Assembly (NCBI GenBank): GCA_934339135.1
Contig: CAKRHP010000020.1
Span: forward strand, 1 to 47,140
DNA length: 47,140 bases
From: an uncultured Lachnospiraceae bacterium
Lineage (GTDB): Bacteria; Bacillota; Clostridia; Lachnospirales; Lachnospiraceae
Direction of reading: 5' to 3'
Shown here piece by piece: positions 17,078 through 25,843 of the stretch (its first letter is position 1; every line of letters begins with the position of its first letter). Position numbers and translations under genes: made by a program. Below the pieces are notes generated by a model, which worked only from the letters and a program-made list of their open reading frames with translations, made no database searches and had not been told where the DNA came from.

Positions 17078-17737
17078 ATGATTGAATTAATTAATGTCTC
17101 TAAAACATATGGAATGGGGGAAAACAGCGTAAAAGCATTAAAGAACATTTCCATGAAGATTGAGGATGGTGACCAGATTGCAATTGTGGGAAAATCAGGA
17201 AGCGGAAAATCAACATTGTTGAATATTCTCGGAGGAATGGATATGCCAAGCGAGGGAGTTGTCAGAATAGATGGAGAGCAGCTTCCGGTAAAGGAATCAA
17301 AGAGAGCAAAATACCGTAGAGAAAAGCTTGGTTTTGTATTTCAGTTTTTCTATTTGATCCCTTCCCTGAGTGTCTATGACAATATTTGTCTGCCGCTGCA
17401 TCTGAATCACATATCTTTTCAAAAGAATAAGATTGTCGAACTGGCAGAACAACTGGAAATTCCGGACAAATTATCAAAATATCCTTGGGAGTTATCGGGG
17501 GGACAACAGCAGAGAGTTTCCATCGCACGGGCGATCGTTCATGAACCGAGAATTATTCTGGCAGATGAACCAACGGGCAATCTGGACTCGGAAACTGCTA
17601 TTGATGTGATGAAATTGTTGCTGCGTTATAGCAGGAAAAATGGAAGCAGTTTGCTGCTGGTAACTCATGACCGGGAAATTGCCTCGATGTGTTCTGAATG
17701 TTATTGCATGAAAGATGGGAGATTTGAAGGGGAATAA
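17078..17737 (+). CDS. ABC transporter ATPase (MacB/LolD type)
   Basis: A 219-residue nucleotide-binding subunit of a FtsX/MacB-type transporter. Walker A is GKSGSGKST, the Q-loop region FVFQFFYLIP, the signature LSGGQQQRVSIARA, Walker B IILADEPTGNLDS, and the H-loop VTHD. The order and the LADEPTGNLD motif are typical of the antimicrobial-peptide/lipoprotein transporter subgroup. The permease starts two bases after its stop codon. The divergent AgrC/LytTR pair suggests induction by an extracellular peptide-like signal, which is inferred. Confidence 0.93.
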   Translation: MIELINVSKTYGMGENSVKALKNISMKIEDGDQIAIVGKSGSGKSTLLNILGGMDMPSEGVVRIDGEQLPVKESKRAKYRREKLGFVFQFFYLIPSLSVYDNICLPLHLNHISFQKNKIVELAEQLEIPDKLSKYPWELSGGQQQRVSIARAIVHEPRIILADEPTGNLDSETAIDVMKLLLRYSRKNGSSLLLVTHDREIASMCSECYCMKDGRFEGE

Positions 17738-17738
17738 G

Positions 17739-20222
17739 ATGAAAAAATTTTTGATAAAAATGGTCTGGGAGCAGATTCGGTACAAAAATAAGAAAAATGT
17801 GCCCATTATTGTTGTACTTGTTTTAGCAATGTTCCTTATTTTGCAGGTATTTTGTCTGTTTGATATATATGACAATATGACAATTCAGGATGCAAAGGAG
17901 AGTAATGGCAGTTATCATGTTCATTTTGTGGATCTGCTAAAGGATGTGGAGCCTGCTTTTGGAAATGCATCCCAAATTGATAAAATAGGTTTTGTGTCAA
18001 AGCCGCAAAAGGTTGGGATTGAAAACAGTGATATTTCTTCGGTTGACAAAAATCATAAATTTAAATGGTATGCCATGGATCCGGAGGCATATGAATTAAG
18101 TGAAAAGAAGCTTTTATGTGGACGGTTACCCGTTCGTGAGGACGAGGTAGTAGTATCCTCCAATATGAAAAGAGATGGCGTATTATTTTATCAGGGATTT
18201 TCCCAAAAAAGAATTTCCGATGAAATTACGATCGCATTCCAAGATTCCAAAAAGACATTCCGTGTGGTTGGGGTGATCGATTCCATGGTTGCAGGCAAAA
18301 AGGGGAGCGCATGTTACATTGCGGGCTGGCAAAAGAGCATCGAAAACCCGAAGGAAGCGTATGTAACATTGACCGATAATACGAGAAAAAGCATTTATCA
18401 GTGGGTCAGTGGACTGGGTTATGATTATAAAACGCAGGTTTATGATACGCAGTATATGAAAAAGCACGGGCTGGCTTATACGGGAAATTACGCCGTGGAA
18501 TTAAACAATTATTATCTGGATGCATTGAATGGGGAATCCACGGCGGAGGGGGTCATTCTGGCAAAGCGGCTGGTCGTTGTCATTCCTTTGGTGGTCACCT
18601 TGATCGCAGCCATGATGTTAATGAGTGCGATCTTTATTGAGCTGGATATGACCAAAAAGGAAAACGGATTTTTGCGGGTGTGCGGATTCTCGCCGAAGAT
18701 TTTTACTGTGTATTATCTGGTGAGAAGTACGATGCTCTTTATCCCATCCTGCCTGATCGCCCTGCTTCTTTCGGAGGCGGGGAAGCGGTGGATTGTTTAT
18801 TTCGCACAGACGGTCCGGATGAATCGGTTAAAAAATTTTTCTGTGGTATTCCAGCCGAGAGAATGGATATGGACCATAGGGATTGTATATGGTGTTTTGC
18901 TTTTGTCCACAATCCTTCCAGTTCTGGTGTCCCTTCGAAGCGGTGTTGTGGACATGCTGAAGGGGGAAGCCGTACAAAGCCGATCGGCGGTTTTACGATG
19001 GAATTGGAGCGATAAGATTAAGGGATGGCAGGAATGGAAAATTGCCGGACATATGTTGAAAAATCACAAGGTCCGTACTGTTTCTATTATGGTTTCATTG
19101 GCGTTAGTCGGTATATTTGCAATGACGTATATGATCTGTTTTCAGGTGATCGGGCAAAGGATCCGTGACCAAAAGGAAAGTTACCGGAGTGAATTTACGT
19201 TAGTTGGAGATGATCAGGTGGATGCCGGGTCGTTATTGAAACAAATACCGTATGTTTCGTGGAGCGATATGATTTATGATTCCATCGAAAATTGTAAAAA
19301 TGACGGGATAAGCCTCAATACAAAAATGAAAGAGAGCTGTACATACTGGTTTGGCGAGGACGAGATGAAGGTGGAGGTTTGCAGCATGAGCGAAGAATTC
19401 TACCGGAAATATTTTTCGCCAACTGAAGGGAAGTTGCCGGATTATGCAGAATTAGTGGAAAAAGAACAGGGAATATTATGCGATTACCGGCAGGCAGATG
19501 GAAACGGCAAAAAGGTCAGCGGAAACGTGTTTTCCAAGGTGCCGGCAAGCTTCATCAACAACAAGGGCGAAAAAACGGACATTGCCCAGAGAGGAATATT
19601 AAAGGATGCGGATAACGACGAGGGCGTCACGATGCCGATGCTTTTTGTGCCGGAAAAAGTGTATTTACAAAAATATGCACCACTTTATACGTTGATTTAT
19701 TTTAATGTAGAAAAGGGAAAAGAACAGGAAACACGGGCATGGCTTATTGAGCATCAGGACGACCTGCCGGTGACGGTGGGAGACCAGGCAACCGAATATC
19801 TGGCCATGCAGGATACAACAAACATGCTGGAAAAGATCCTGTTCGGGGCACTGGTCATTATGATAACGATCAGCTTCATAAACATGGCAAATACCTTTGT
19901 GATGGATGCCCAGATGCAAAAAAAGGACTACGCGGTATTGCAGGCATTGGGAATGTGGCGGGGGAGATTATATCTTATCATATTGGGGCAATGTATTGGT
20001 TATACCCTGTCAGGGCTGATCGGTTCGGGGGTGTACCTGTTTTTCCTTTTGCCGGGAGTTCTGGACAAATTAGTAAATATCCAATTACAGAATCTGCAGT
20101 ACCCGGTTATGTTGCAACTGATGATCAGCGGCTGTATTCTTGTGGCGGCGTTTGTGACAGGCATTTGCAGTCTGGAATCCCAGTTGAAAAAGGGCATGCT
20201 CGATGTTCTGAGAAAAGAATAA
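17739..20222 (+). CDS. FtsX-family ABC permease, two-FtsX-domain form
   Basis: About 827 residues with roughly eight membrane helices: one near residue 15, a group of four between about 280 and 440 (including VVVIPLVVTLIAAMMLMSAI and VSIMVSLALVGIFAMTYMI), and three at the C-terminus. Two large extracytoplasmic domains (about 40-270 and 450-680) lie between them. Such permeases extrude or remove peptides and lipoproteins rather than import sugars. ATG 17739 follows GGGGA and is two bases after the ATPase gene; the frame extends eight codons further upstream inside that gene, which is unlikely to be used. Confidence 0.88.
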   Translation: MKKFLIKMVWEQIRYKNKKNVPIIVVLVLAMFLILQVFCLFDIYDNMTIQDAKESNGSYHVHFVDLLKDVEPAFGNASQIDKIGFVSKPQKVGIENSDISSVDKNHKFKWYAMDPEAYELSEKKLLCGRLPVREDEVVVSSNMKRDGVLFYQGFSQKRISDEITIAFQDSKKTFRVVGVIDSMVAGKKGSACYIAGWQKSIENPKEAYVTLTDNTRKSIYQWVSGLGYDYKTQVYDTQYMKKHGLAYTGNYAVELNNYYLDALNGESTAEGVILAKRLVVVIPLVVTLIAAMMLMSAIFIELDMTKKENGFLRVCGFSPKIFTVYYLVRSTMLFIPSCLIALLLSEAGKRWIVYFAQTVRMNRLKNFSVVFQPREWIWTIGIVYGVLLLSTILPVLVSLRSGVVDMLKGEAVQSRSAVLRWNWSDKIKGWQEWKIAGHMLKNHKVRTVSIMVSLALVGIFAMTYMICFQVIGQRIRDQKESYRSEFTLVGDDQVDAGSLLKQIPYVSWSDMIYDSIENCKNDGISLNTKMKESCTYWFGEDEMKVEVCSMSEEFYRKYFSPTEGKLPDYAELVEKEQGILCDYRQADGNGKKVSGNVFSKVPASFINNKGEKTDIAQRGILKDADNDEGVTMPMLFVPEKVYLQKYAPLYTLIYFNVEKGKEQETRAWLIEHQDDLPVTVGDQATEYLAMQDTTNMLEKILFGALVIMITISFINMANTFVMDAQMQKKDYAVLQALGMWRGRLYLIILGQCIGYTLSGLIGSGVYLFFLLPGVLDKLVNIQLQNLQYPVMLQLMISGCILVAAFVTGICSLESQLKKGMLDVLRKE

Positions 20223-20280
20223 AAATATAAAATTCCAGTGGAAATTGCAGGGATGAAATTCATCGGGAGGAGTGTTGTGT

Positions 20281-21192
20281 ATGATGAAAAATATAAAAAA
20301 ATTATTGGTATTGTCTCTGGTATTTTGTCTGACGGGAGTGCTTTGTGGCTGTGATCAGAAATTGTCTTATAAGGAAAATAATAAAGATGTTTCCAGCCAG
20401 CAGGCATCAAAGGAGGATTCACAGCAGGATCAAAAAGCTGTGGATATTGTCGAAGAAACTTCTGAACCGGAAGCGTCAAAAACGGGAACGGGAAATTTCT
20501 TAAAGGCAAATAAGAGGCATTATAAAAAGGGAGTGAAGCGGACATTTTATGTATGGCTGGATGCCACAAAGCTTTCGGGGGAAGAGTACAGTAAATATCA
20601 AAAACAGATTGCAGAGCTGCCGGAGGTCGAAAAATCACAGGAGATATATTTCTGCTTCAATGGCAAAGTAAAAACTGCGGAAGAAAGATTAAATCCTCAG
20701 TATGTGCAGTATTTACGGGATAATAGTCCCGAATTATATAAGCAGATGAAAAAGGACGGATATTATGAGGTGCCATTTACATTATATACATATCCGTCCT
20801 GTCAGGAGACGGTTCTTTCCCAGACCTGTGTTTCTCAAAATTTAAGTGAGGGAAGCTACAGAGGGGGATCGGTGACAGATTTTGAAAAAGGGGACAAGCT
20901 GGATCTGGCGATAGACTGGCAGCTGGAGCCCGTGAAGAAAACGACAAAATATGAGGCGGTGTTAGAGGATCGGACAATGGATGTGGAATGGTTTGCGGAT
21001 GAAAATGTAATGTCCGTCCGGCTGAGTGTTCCTTTTGATCAGTTTTTTGAGCTGGTCCCAAATGCCAAAAAGAAATTTCCGACCAGAGTTGTGGTTAAGA
21101 GCAAAAAGGGAAAGGAAGATGAATTAAGAAAACGTATTACTTCGCTTCTGGAAGAAAATGGGGGAATATACGAAAGCAGTTTCTATCAATGA
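20281..21192 (+). CDS. Lipoprotein of the ABC locus, unknown family
   Basis: About 303 residues. The signal sequence ends in lipobox LCGC (Cys24), then a Ser/Gln/Lys/Glu-rich linker (about 30-65) and a mixed alpha/beta domain. The closing segment (PTRVVVKSKKGKEDELRKRI) resembles the small extracytoplasmic folds often attached to FtsX permeases, but I do not recognise the family. GGGAGG at 20265-20270 selects ATG 20281 (or the ATG immediately after); the in-frame GTG at 20272 is too close. It lies 58 bases after the permease and probably works with it at the membrane surface. Confidence 0.72.
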   Translation: MMKNIKKLLVLSLVFCLTGVLCGCDQKLSYKENNKDVSSQQASKEDSQQDQKAVDIVEETSEPEASKTGTGNFLKANKRHYKKGVKRTFYVWLDATKLSGEEYSKYQKQIAELPEVEKSQEIYFCFNGKVKTAEERLNPQYVQYLRDNSPELYKQMKKDGYYEVPFTLYTYPSCQETVLSQTCVSQNLSEGSYRGGSVTDFEKGDKLDLAIDWQLEPVKKTTKYEAVLEDRTMDVEWFADENVMSVRLSVPFDQFFELVPNAKKKFPTRVVVKSKKGKEDELRKRITSLLEENGGIYESSFYQ

Positions 21193-21202
21193 TTAAGGAT
21201 TT

Positions 21203-21234
21203 TTAAAGAAAATTTAATTATATCATATATAGTT
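21203..21234 (+). promoter_or_regulatory. Shared promoter element, copy 1
   Basis: TTAAA (21203) and TTAAT (21214) are spaced 11 bases start to start, followed by TATAGT (21228-21233). The same arrangement with identical spacing occurs upstream of the two large paralogues (22582 and 25743). Flanking bases differ from the other two copies, so conservation here is more informative than in the duplicated pair. It lies 45 bases before the next start codon. Confidence 0.5.
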
Positions 21235-21278
21235 TTTACCATGATGTTTGCAGATCATTTTATATTTGGAGAGTAATT

Positions 21279-22544
21279 ATGAGATATACAAAAATTATAA
21301 CTTTTTTGTTGTTAATCTGCATTACCCTAAGTGGATGTAATACAGTTGATCAGAGTGAGAAGTCAAAGAATCGTTTCGAAAAAAAAGAAAAAATCATAAC
21401 AGAAGAGGGCTTTTCAGTATCCGGATATAAAGGGAATTTAGAATCCGGACGGATTGCAATGCAGGAGTACGGAAAAAAATATGCGGCAGAAGTGAAAGAA
21501 ACACAAAATAAATCGTATTCAAAACTTGATCTGTCAGATTGTAAATATGGAGAGTTTCCCGAAACAGATACCGTTTCTGTTTTTAGCGAAGATATAGAAA
21601 GCGATATCAGCGCTGACGAAGGAGTAAGTCTGATTAAGGGATGCTTAAAGAAAATGGGATATGACAATGTGGATCTGAAAAAGGAACTGAAGGATTGCAG
21701 TGGTCAGCTTGGGGAGAAAAAACAGGATGAAGAGTGGCCAACGGTAATGGATCAGATTTCAAAATGTAAATCCGGAAATGGATTTTTTGTCAATACCAAT
21801 CAATATGCTGTGCAGATATTGGGAGGTGGAATTTACTCTATGAGTGACGGCAGTATTACGAGATTTCTACAGAAAAAATCGAAGGCATCGATGGATGCTC
21901 TGGGAGTATATTCGGATAATATCGTAACCGGTGGGGCAGTACAAAAATTGGAAGATCAAAGTTATAAGCTGTTTGACAGAGATACCACTGTGAAGGATGC
22001 GGCTAAAATGGTACAAGAATATTTCAATGAGAAAATGTCAGACCATAATGTTACCACTGATATTCCGCAGGTAGAAGTTTTTTCATTAAAGGATAAGTAT
22101 GGGTATGATTTTTTTGTTCGAAGAAACTATAAAGGGGTAAATTTTGCATTTGCCGATTATGGTGGACAGAATGTAGATGGAGATTATGAGATCGTGGAGG
22201 ATATGAAACATGCTTATGTGGTCAATCATAAAACGGTTTCCGCTTATGCCGGGCAAAATCAGAACATGAAATTGAATGTTCTCATGGAGGACAGAAAAAT
22301 TATAGGGTTAGACGGGATATTACAAATTTTGGATAAAAAAATGGCACAGCATTTAAGGCTTAAAATAGATACAGTGGAGTTTGTATATTGTCCAATACAT
22401 TTTGATATCGGAAAAAATAAAAAAGAAAGTATAATATTTCCATTCTGGCAGTTGGATGGCATTAATATGAATAACGAACAGTCCATGAGAATATATGCAG
22501 ATGCGTTGACCGGAGAGATATACTTATATACATATTATAAATAA
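21279..22544 (+). CDS. Lipoprotein of unknown function, 421 aa
   Basis: The signal sequence ends in lipobox LSGC (Cys20). The mature part is alpha/beta and Lys/Glu-rich without a domain I recognise; the C-terminal part (PFWQLDGINMNNEQSMRIYA, then LTGEIYLYTYYK) resembles the ends of YycH/YycI- or PepSY-like extracytoplasmic proteins, but this is weak. TTGGAGAG precedes the ATG. Its last 92 codons and the following intergenic region are repeated 3161 bases downstream, where they form a headless fragment. It probably belongs to the same surface complex as its neighbours. Confidence 0.7.
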   Translation: MRYTKIITFLLLICITLSGCNTVDQSEKSKNRFEKKEKIITEEGFSVSGYKGNLESGRIAMQEYGKKYAAEVKETQNKSYSKLDLSDCKYGEFPETDTVSVFSEDIESDISADEGVSLIKGCLKKMGYDNVDLKKELKDCSGQLGEKKQDEEWPTVMDQISKCKSGNGFFVNTNQYAVQILGGGIYSMSDGSITRFLQKKSKASMDALGVYSDNIVTGGAVQKLEDQSYKLFDRDTTVKDAAKMVQEYFNEKMSDHNVTTDIPQVEVFSLKDKYGYDFFVRRNYKGVNFAFADYGGQNVDGDYEIVEDMKHAYVVNHKTVSAYAGQNQNMKLNVLMEDRKIIGLDGILQILDKKMAQHLRLKIDTVEFVYCPIHFDIGKNKKESIIFPFWQLDGINMNNEQSMRIYADALTGEIYLYTYYK

Positions 22545-22710
22545 AAATTGAAGGATCTGTATAAGGAATGATGAAGCATTCTTAAAGAAAACTTAATTAT
22601 TTCATGTATAGTTCTCTGATACAATATACGTAAATCATTATTGATCATTTGCGAGGACATCAGATCAGGAGGGAGGAATATCATGAAAAAATCAAAAGCA
22701 AAAATAGTTT
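22270..22710 (+). repeat. Tandem duplication block, copy A
   Basis: Aligns without gaps to 25431-25871 (offset 3161 bases) with about ten differences by eye, roughly 98% identity. It spans the 3' end of the lipoprotein gene, the intergenic promoter region, and the first codons of the large paralogue. Beyond 22710 the two copies diverge sharply. Confidence 0.9.
22582..22613 (+). promoter_or_regulatory. Shared promoter element, copy 2
   Basis: TTAAA (22582) and TTAAT (22593), 11 bases apart, are followed by TATAGT (22607-22612), and TACAAT occurs at 22620-22625. ATTCTT (22578) and ATTTCAT (22599) are also related segments 21 bases apart. The element could be read as an OmpR-type direct repeat (11 bp) or a LytTR-type pair (21 bp). 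Confidence 0.5.
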
Positions 22711-25373
22711 TCATTATAGCCGGGATTTTATGTCTGGTATTTTTCTTGGGAAGTATCGTAGTACAGAATCTGCCGGAAAAGTCTGATCAAAAGACAAAAT
22801 CAAAAAAAGAGGCTGTTTTTGACGGAATATCGTCATATGTGTTGGGAAGTGCTTATGGAAGCTGTGGTTCGTATTATGAGTCTCAGAATGACTTTTTGTA
22901 TTATCTGGATGCGGCAACCGGAGAAAAATCTATTGTCTGCACCAAAACAAATTGTGAGCATGAGGCAGGAAAGGCAGAGGGCTCAATGGAGCAGACGGAA
23001 TGTGAGGCAGATTTTTCCAATGTATCGTCATATGTTCCGTGTGGGGATAAGCTGTATTACATACCGATTGATCCATTAGGTGAAAATGCACCGTGGGAGA
23101 TCTGGCAGCAGGATCTTACCGGAGGAAATCAGAAAAAGGTAGCAGAAATTGATGATAAGGTGAATACATCTTTGATAATCGGCAACGTGCAGTGTGATGG
23201 AATGTACATGGTGGTTTCATTTGAGGAGATCGGATATTATGACAAAAGTGGAAAGATTATAGAGTATGATAATTTTCGCACAAAAGCCGGGATTTATATT
23301 ATCAATATGAACGACTGGAGCTTTCAGCGGGTCTATCTTACCCGGGATGAAAAGTATAATGCATTCGGAAAATATGCCCGCCCGTATATTTCTTTGATGA
23401 GTCTTGGAAGTGAAGATGTATCATTATATTGTTTATATTACGATAAAAAATTTGATGGGAAAAAGTTCAGTAAATTGCCGGAAAAACGACAGGTGAAATA
23501 CATGAAAAACAATCTACATCTCATGCAGGTGGATATCCATCTTTCCAATGGTAAAACAGAAATATCAGATTCTTATGATGGCAGTCATGATTTTAGATTT
23601 TCTGGAAACTGGTATATGGAACAGGATTATTATGGAAATTTTATGGCAAAAAAATTCAGAGGCGGTGATGGAAATAGTATAATTATTTATAATTCACCGG
23701 AAAATGGAGAAAAGGAATATGACAGTGGATATAAAGGTGTAGCAGTGACGGACCGCAGTGTGTTTTATATGGTGTATGACAAAAAGCAGAGTTCCCTTGA
23801 CTGGTATCGTTATGACCGGAAGACAGGAAAAAAGGAGTGTTTAGAAAAACCGGAGGCTGACGTAGTACCCAATTATTCTACAAAGAATTATCTCTATGTG
23901 ACGATATACTGGTCAGATGATGACTATGAACCATTTGCTATTCCGGTGAGAGAACTGGAAAATGGAACCTATCAGTTTCCTGAAAAATCAGGAGAAAAGA
24001 AAACGCAGGAAACGCAGGATAAAGAAAATAATGATCCGGGGGATACGGTAATCTGGGGTGTCAATGACAGCCAGTTTCCATCAGAGGAGGCGGTGAACGA
24101 GATCAACCGTTATCTAAAGAAAAAAGGGTATGATTTTAAAGTGGAATTTACCGGTATTTCGGAAAATGATCCGGATAAGATAACGCAGATGTATCCGCAG
24201 ATTGACATCCTGCAGGTACCAAAAACAAGGGTTTATAACAATAGTTCGGCAGATGCATTAAAGGCCGGATACTATGAGCCATTGTCTGGTTTTCTTGATA
24301 ATGATGGGAAGAAACTTAAAAGTCAGTTCAGTGAGACGGAGTGGAAACGGGTGGAGGTCAACCGGGAGATCTATTCCGTACCAAGCTCCATGTTGGATTA
24401 TGAGGGACTTTATATTGCATACAACAAAAAGCTGAAAGGAAAACAGGATCTACAAGAAGCGGATACGCTGGAGAAGGCAGAAAAGATCGTGAGCGGAGCA
24501 GATGTGAAGGCGAAGTATCCGATCGTCTTATCAAACAGTCTGGGGGATGGGAACCTGGCCGGTTTCGGGGACAGTGATTATTGTCTGGGACTGGCACTGG
24601 ATCACCGGACGAAGGAACCGGAGTTATGGTATGAAAATAAAAAGATCCGTTCTGTCTATGAAAGATTCCATGCGTGGTATCAGAAGGGCTGGCTGTCAAA
24701 GGAAAACTGCATGAGCAGCCTGGCAGAGGATGATGCCATGGTGTGGGTGCAGAGTGCTCTGCAAAGTGGGGATTGGCTGGTGGCGATCGGCTATGGACCA
24801 TGCAGTGAGGAGATTCGGAAAAATTCATGTGAAGTAGTCCGACCGAAACAGACGGTATTTTCGAAAGTGAATCTGTCCACCGGTGTGGCAGCCGGATCAA
24901 ACTGTAAGGAGCAGGCGGAAAAGTTTCTGGAGCTGGCATATACTGATCGGAAGATTGCTGATCTGATGCTGTATGGCGTGCAGAAGGGAAACTATCAGGT
25001 AAAGGATGGTGTGGTCTGTGGTTATTCGCAGGATCTGTGGTCGAAGTTTTCTTCCATGAAAATGGACTTTGGAAATCAGATCGCCGCAACGCCGTTAGAT
25101 ACAGATGGAGAATCCGGTAAACCGGAGAACCGAAAGAAATATTTCCGGTCATACAATGTAACCGAATCGCCGTTGATCGGATTCCAGCCGGACGTTGGTG
25201 ATTATGAGAAGGATCTGGAAACTTATATTGACTCAATGCGAAAAGAAGAGGACATCTGGCAGGCAGAGGATTTTGATAAGGAGTATGACAGTCTTGTGAA
25301 GAAGCTTTCCACCAAGCGGATGAAGCAGTACCGGGATGCTGTGGAAAAGCAGATCAAGACATGGGGAATGTAA
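22683..25373 (+). CDS. Membrane-anchored propeller-like / solute-binding-like fusion protein, paralogue 1
   Basis: About 896 residues. An uncleaved N-terminal helix (KIVFIIAGILCLVFFLGSIV) anchors it outside the cell. Residues about 45-430 are rich in Tyr/Trp/Gly beta-strand repeats (FLYYLDAATGEKSIVC, LYYIPIDP, DWYRYDRKTGKK), as in beta-propellers. They carry C86-x4-C91-x-H93 and C107 in CTKTNCEH...ECEAD. A charged linker (about 430-452) leads to a solute-binding-protein-like region from about 454 (DTVIWGVND, INRYLKKKGYDFKVEF, DILQVPKTR, GLYIAYNKKL). AGGAGGGAGG supports ATG 22683, not the upstream frame start. Related proteins with this Cys/His motif are common in Lachnospiraceae, to my recollection, without a known function. 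Confidence 0.75.
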   Translation: MKKSKAKIVFIIAGILCLVFFLGSIVVQNLPEKSDQKTKSKKEAVFDGISSYVLGSAYGSCGSYYESQNDFLYYLDAATGEKSIVCTKTNCEHEAGKAEGSMEQTECEADFSNVSSYVPCGDKLYYIPIDPLGENAPWEIWQQDLTGGNQKKVAEIDDKVNTSLIIGNVQCDGMYMVVSFEEIGYYDKSGKIIEYDNFRTKAGIYIINMNDWSFQRVYLTRDEKYNAFGKYARPYISLMSLGSEDVSLYCLYYDKKFDGKKFSKLPEKRQVKYMKNNLHLMQVDIHLSNGKTEISDSYDGSHDFRFSGNWYMEQDYYGNFMAKKFRGGDGNSIIIYNSPENGEKEYDSGYKGVAVTDRSVFYMVYDKKQSSLDWYRYDRKTGKKECLEKPEADVVPNYSTKNYLYVTIYWSDDDYEPFAIPVRELENGTYQFPEKSGEKKTQETQDKENNDPGDTVIWGVNDSQFPSEEAVNEINRYLKKKGYDFKVEFTGISENDPDKITQMYPQIDILQVPKTRVYNNSSADALKAGYYEPLSGFLDNDGKKLKSQFSETEWKRVEVNREIYSVPSSMLDYEGLYIAYNKKLKGKQDLQEADTLEKAEKIVSGADVKAKYPIVLSNSLGDGNLAGFGDSDYCLGLALDHRTKEPELWYENKKIRSVYERFHAWYQKGWLSKENCMSSLAEDDAMVWVQSALQSGDWLVAIGYGPCSEEIRKNSCEVVRPKQTVFSKVNLSTGVAAGSNCKEQAEKFLELAYTDRKIADLMLYGVQKGNYQVKDGVVCGYSQDLWSKFSSMKMDFGNQIAATPLDTDGESGKPENRKKYFRSYNVTESPLIGFQPDVGDYEKDLETYIDSMRKEEDIWQAEDFDKEYDSLVKKLSTKRMKQYRDAVEKQIKTWGM

Positions 25374-25432
25374 TAAATTAAGGGGGTAAACTGAAAAAAT
25401 TAGATAGATTTAAAACAAAATAATAAAAATAA

Positions 25433-25705
25433 TTGAATGTTCTCATGGAGGACAGAAAAATTATAGGGCTAAATGGGATATTACAAATTTTGAATAAAAA
25501 AATGGCACAGCATTTAAGGCTTAAAATAGATACAGTGGAGTTTGTATATTGTCCAATACATTTTGATATCGGAAAAAATAAAAAAGAAAGTATAATATTT
25601 CCATTCTGGCAGTTGGATGGCATTAATATGAATAACGAACAGTCCATGAGAATATATGCAGATGCGTTGACCGGAGAGATATACTTATATACATATTATA
25701 AATAA
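25433..25705 (+). pseudogene. Headless 3' fragment of the 421-aa lipoprotein gene
   Basis: Ninety codons matching the C-terminus of the lipoprotein encoded at 21279-22544 almost exactly (NVLMEDRKIIGL to the shared end LYTYYK). There is no signal sequence, no ribosome binding site and no start beyond a TTG. It is a by-product of the duplication and is not expected to be a functional protein. Confidence 0.85.
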
Positions 25706-25742
25706 AAATTGAAGGATCTGTATAAGGAATGATGAAGCATTC

Positions 25743-25774
25743 TTAAAGAAAACTTAATTATTTCATGTATAGTT
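25743..25774 (+). promoter_or_regulatory. Shared promoter element, copy 3
   Basis: Identical in sequence to copy 2 across the TTAAA/TTAAT direct repeat and TATAGT (25768-25773), carried by duplication block B. It lies about 70 bases before the start of the second large paralogue. Confidence 0.5.
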
Positions 25775-25843
25775 CTCTGATACAATATACGTAAATTATT
25801 ATTGATCATTTGTGAGGGTATCAGATCAGGAGGGAGGACTATC

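Noticed and set aside
24358..25236. 292-codon minus-strand frame
   Set aside because: Antisense to the C-terminal half of paralogue 1, Pro/Ser/His-rich, no ribosome binding site; a shadow.
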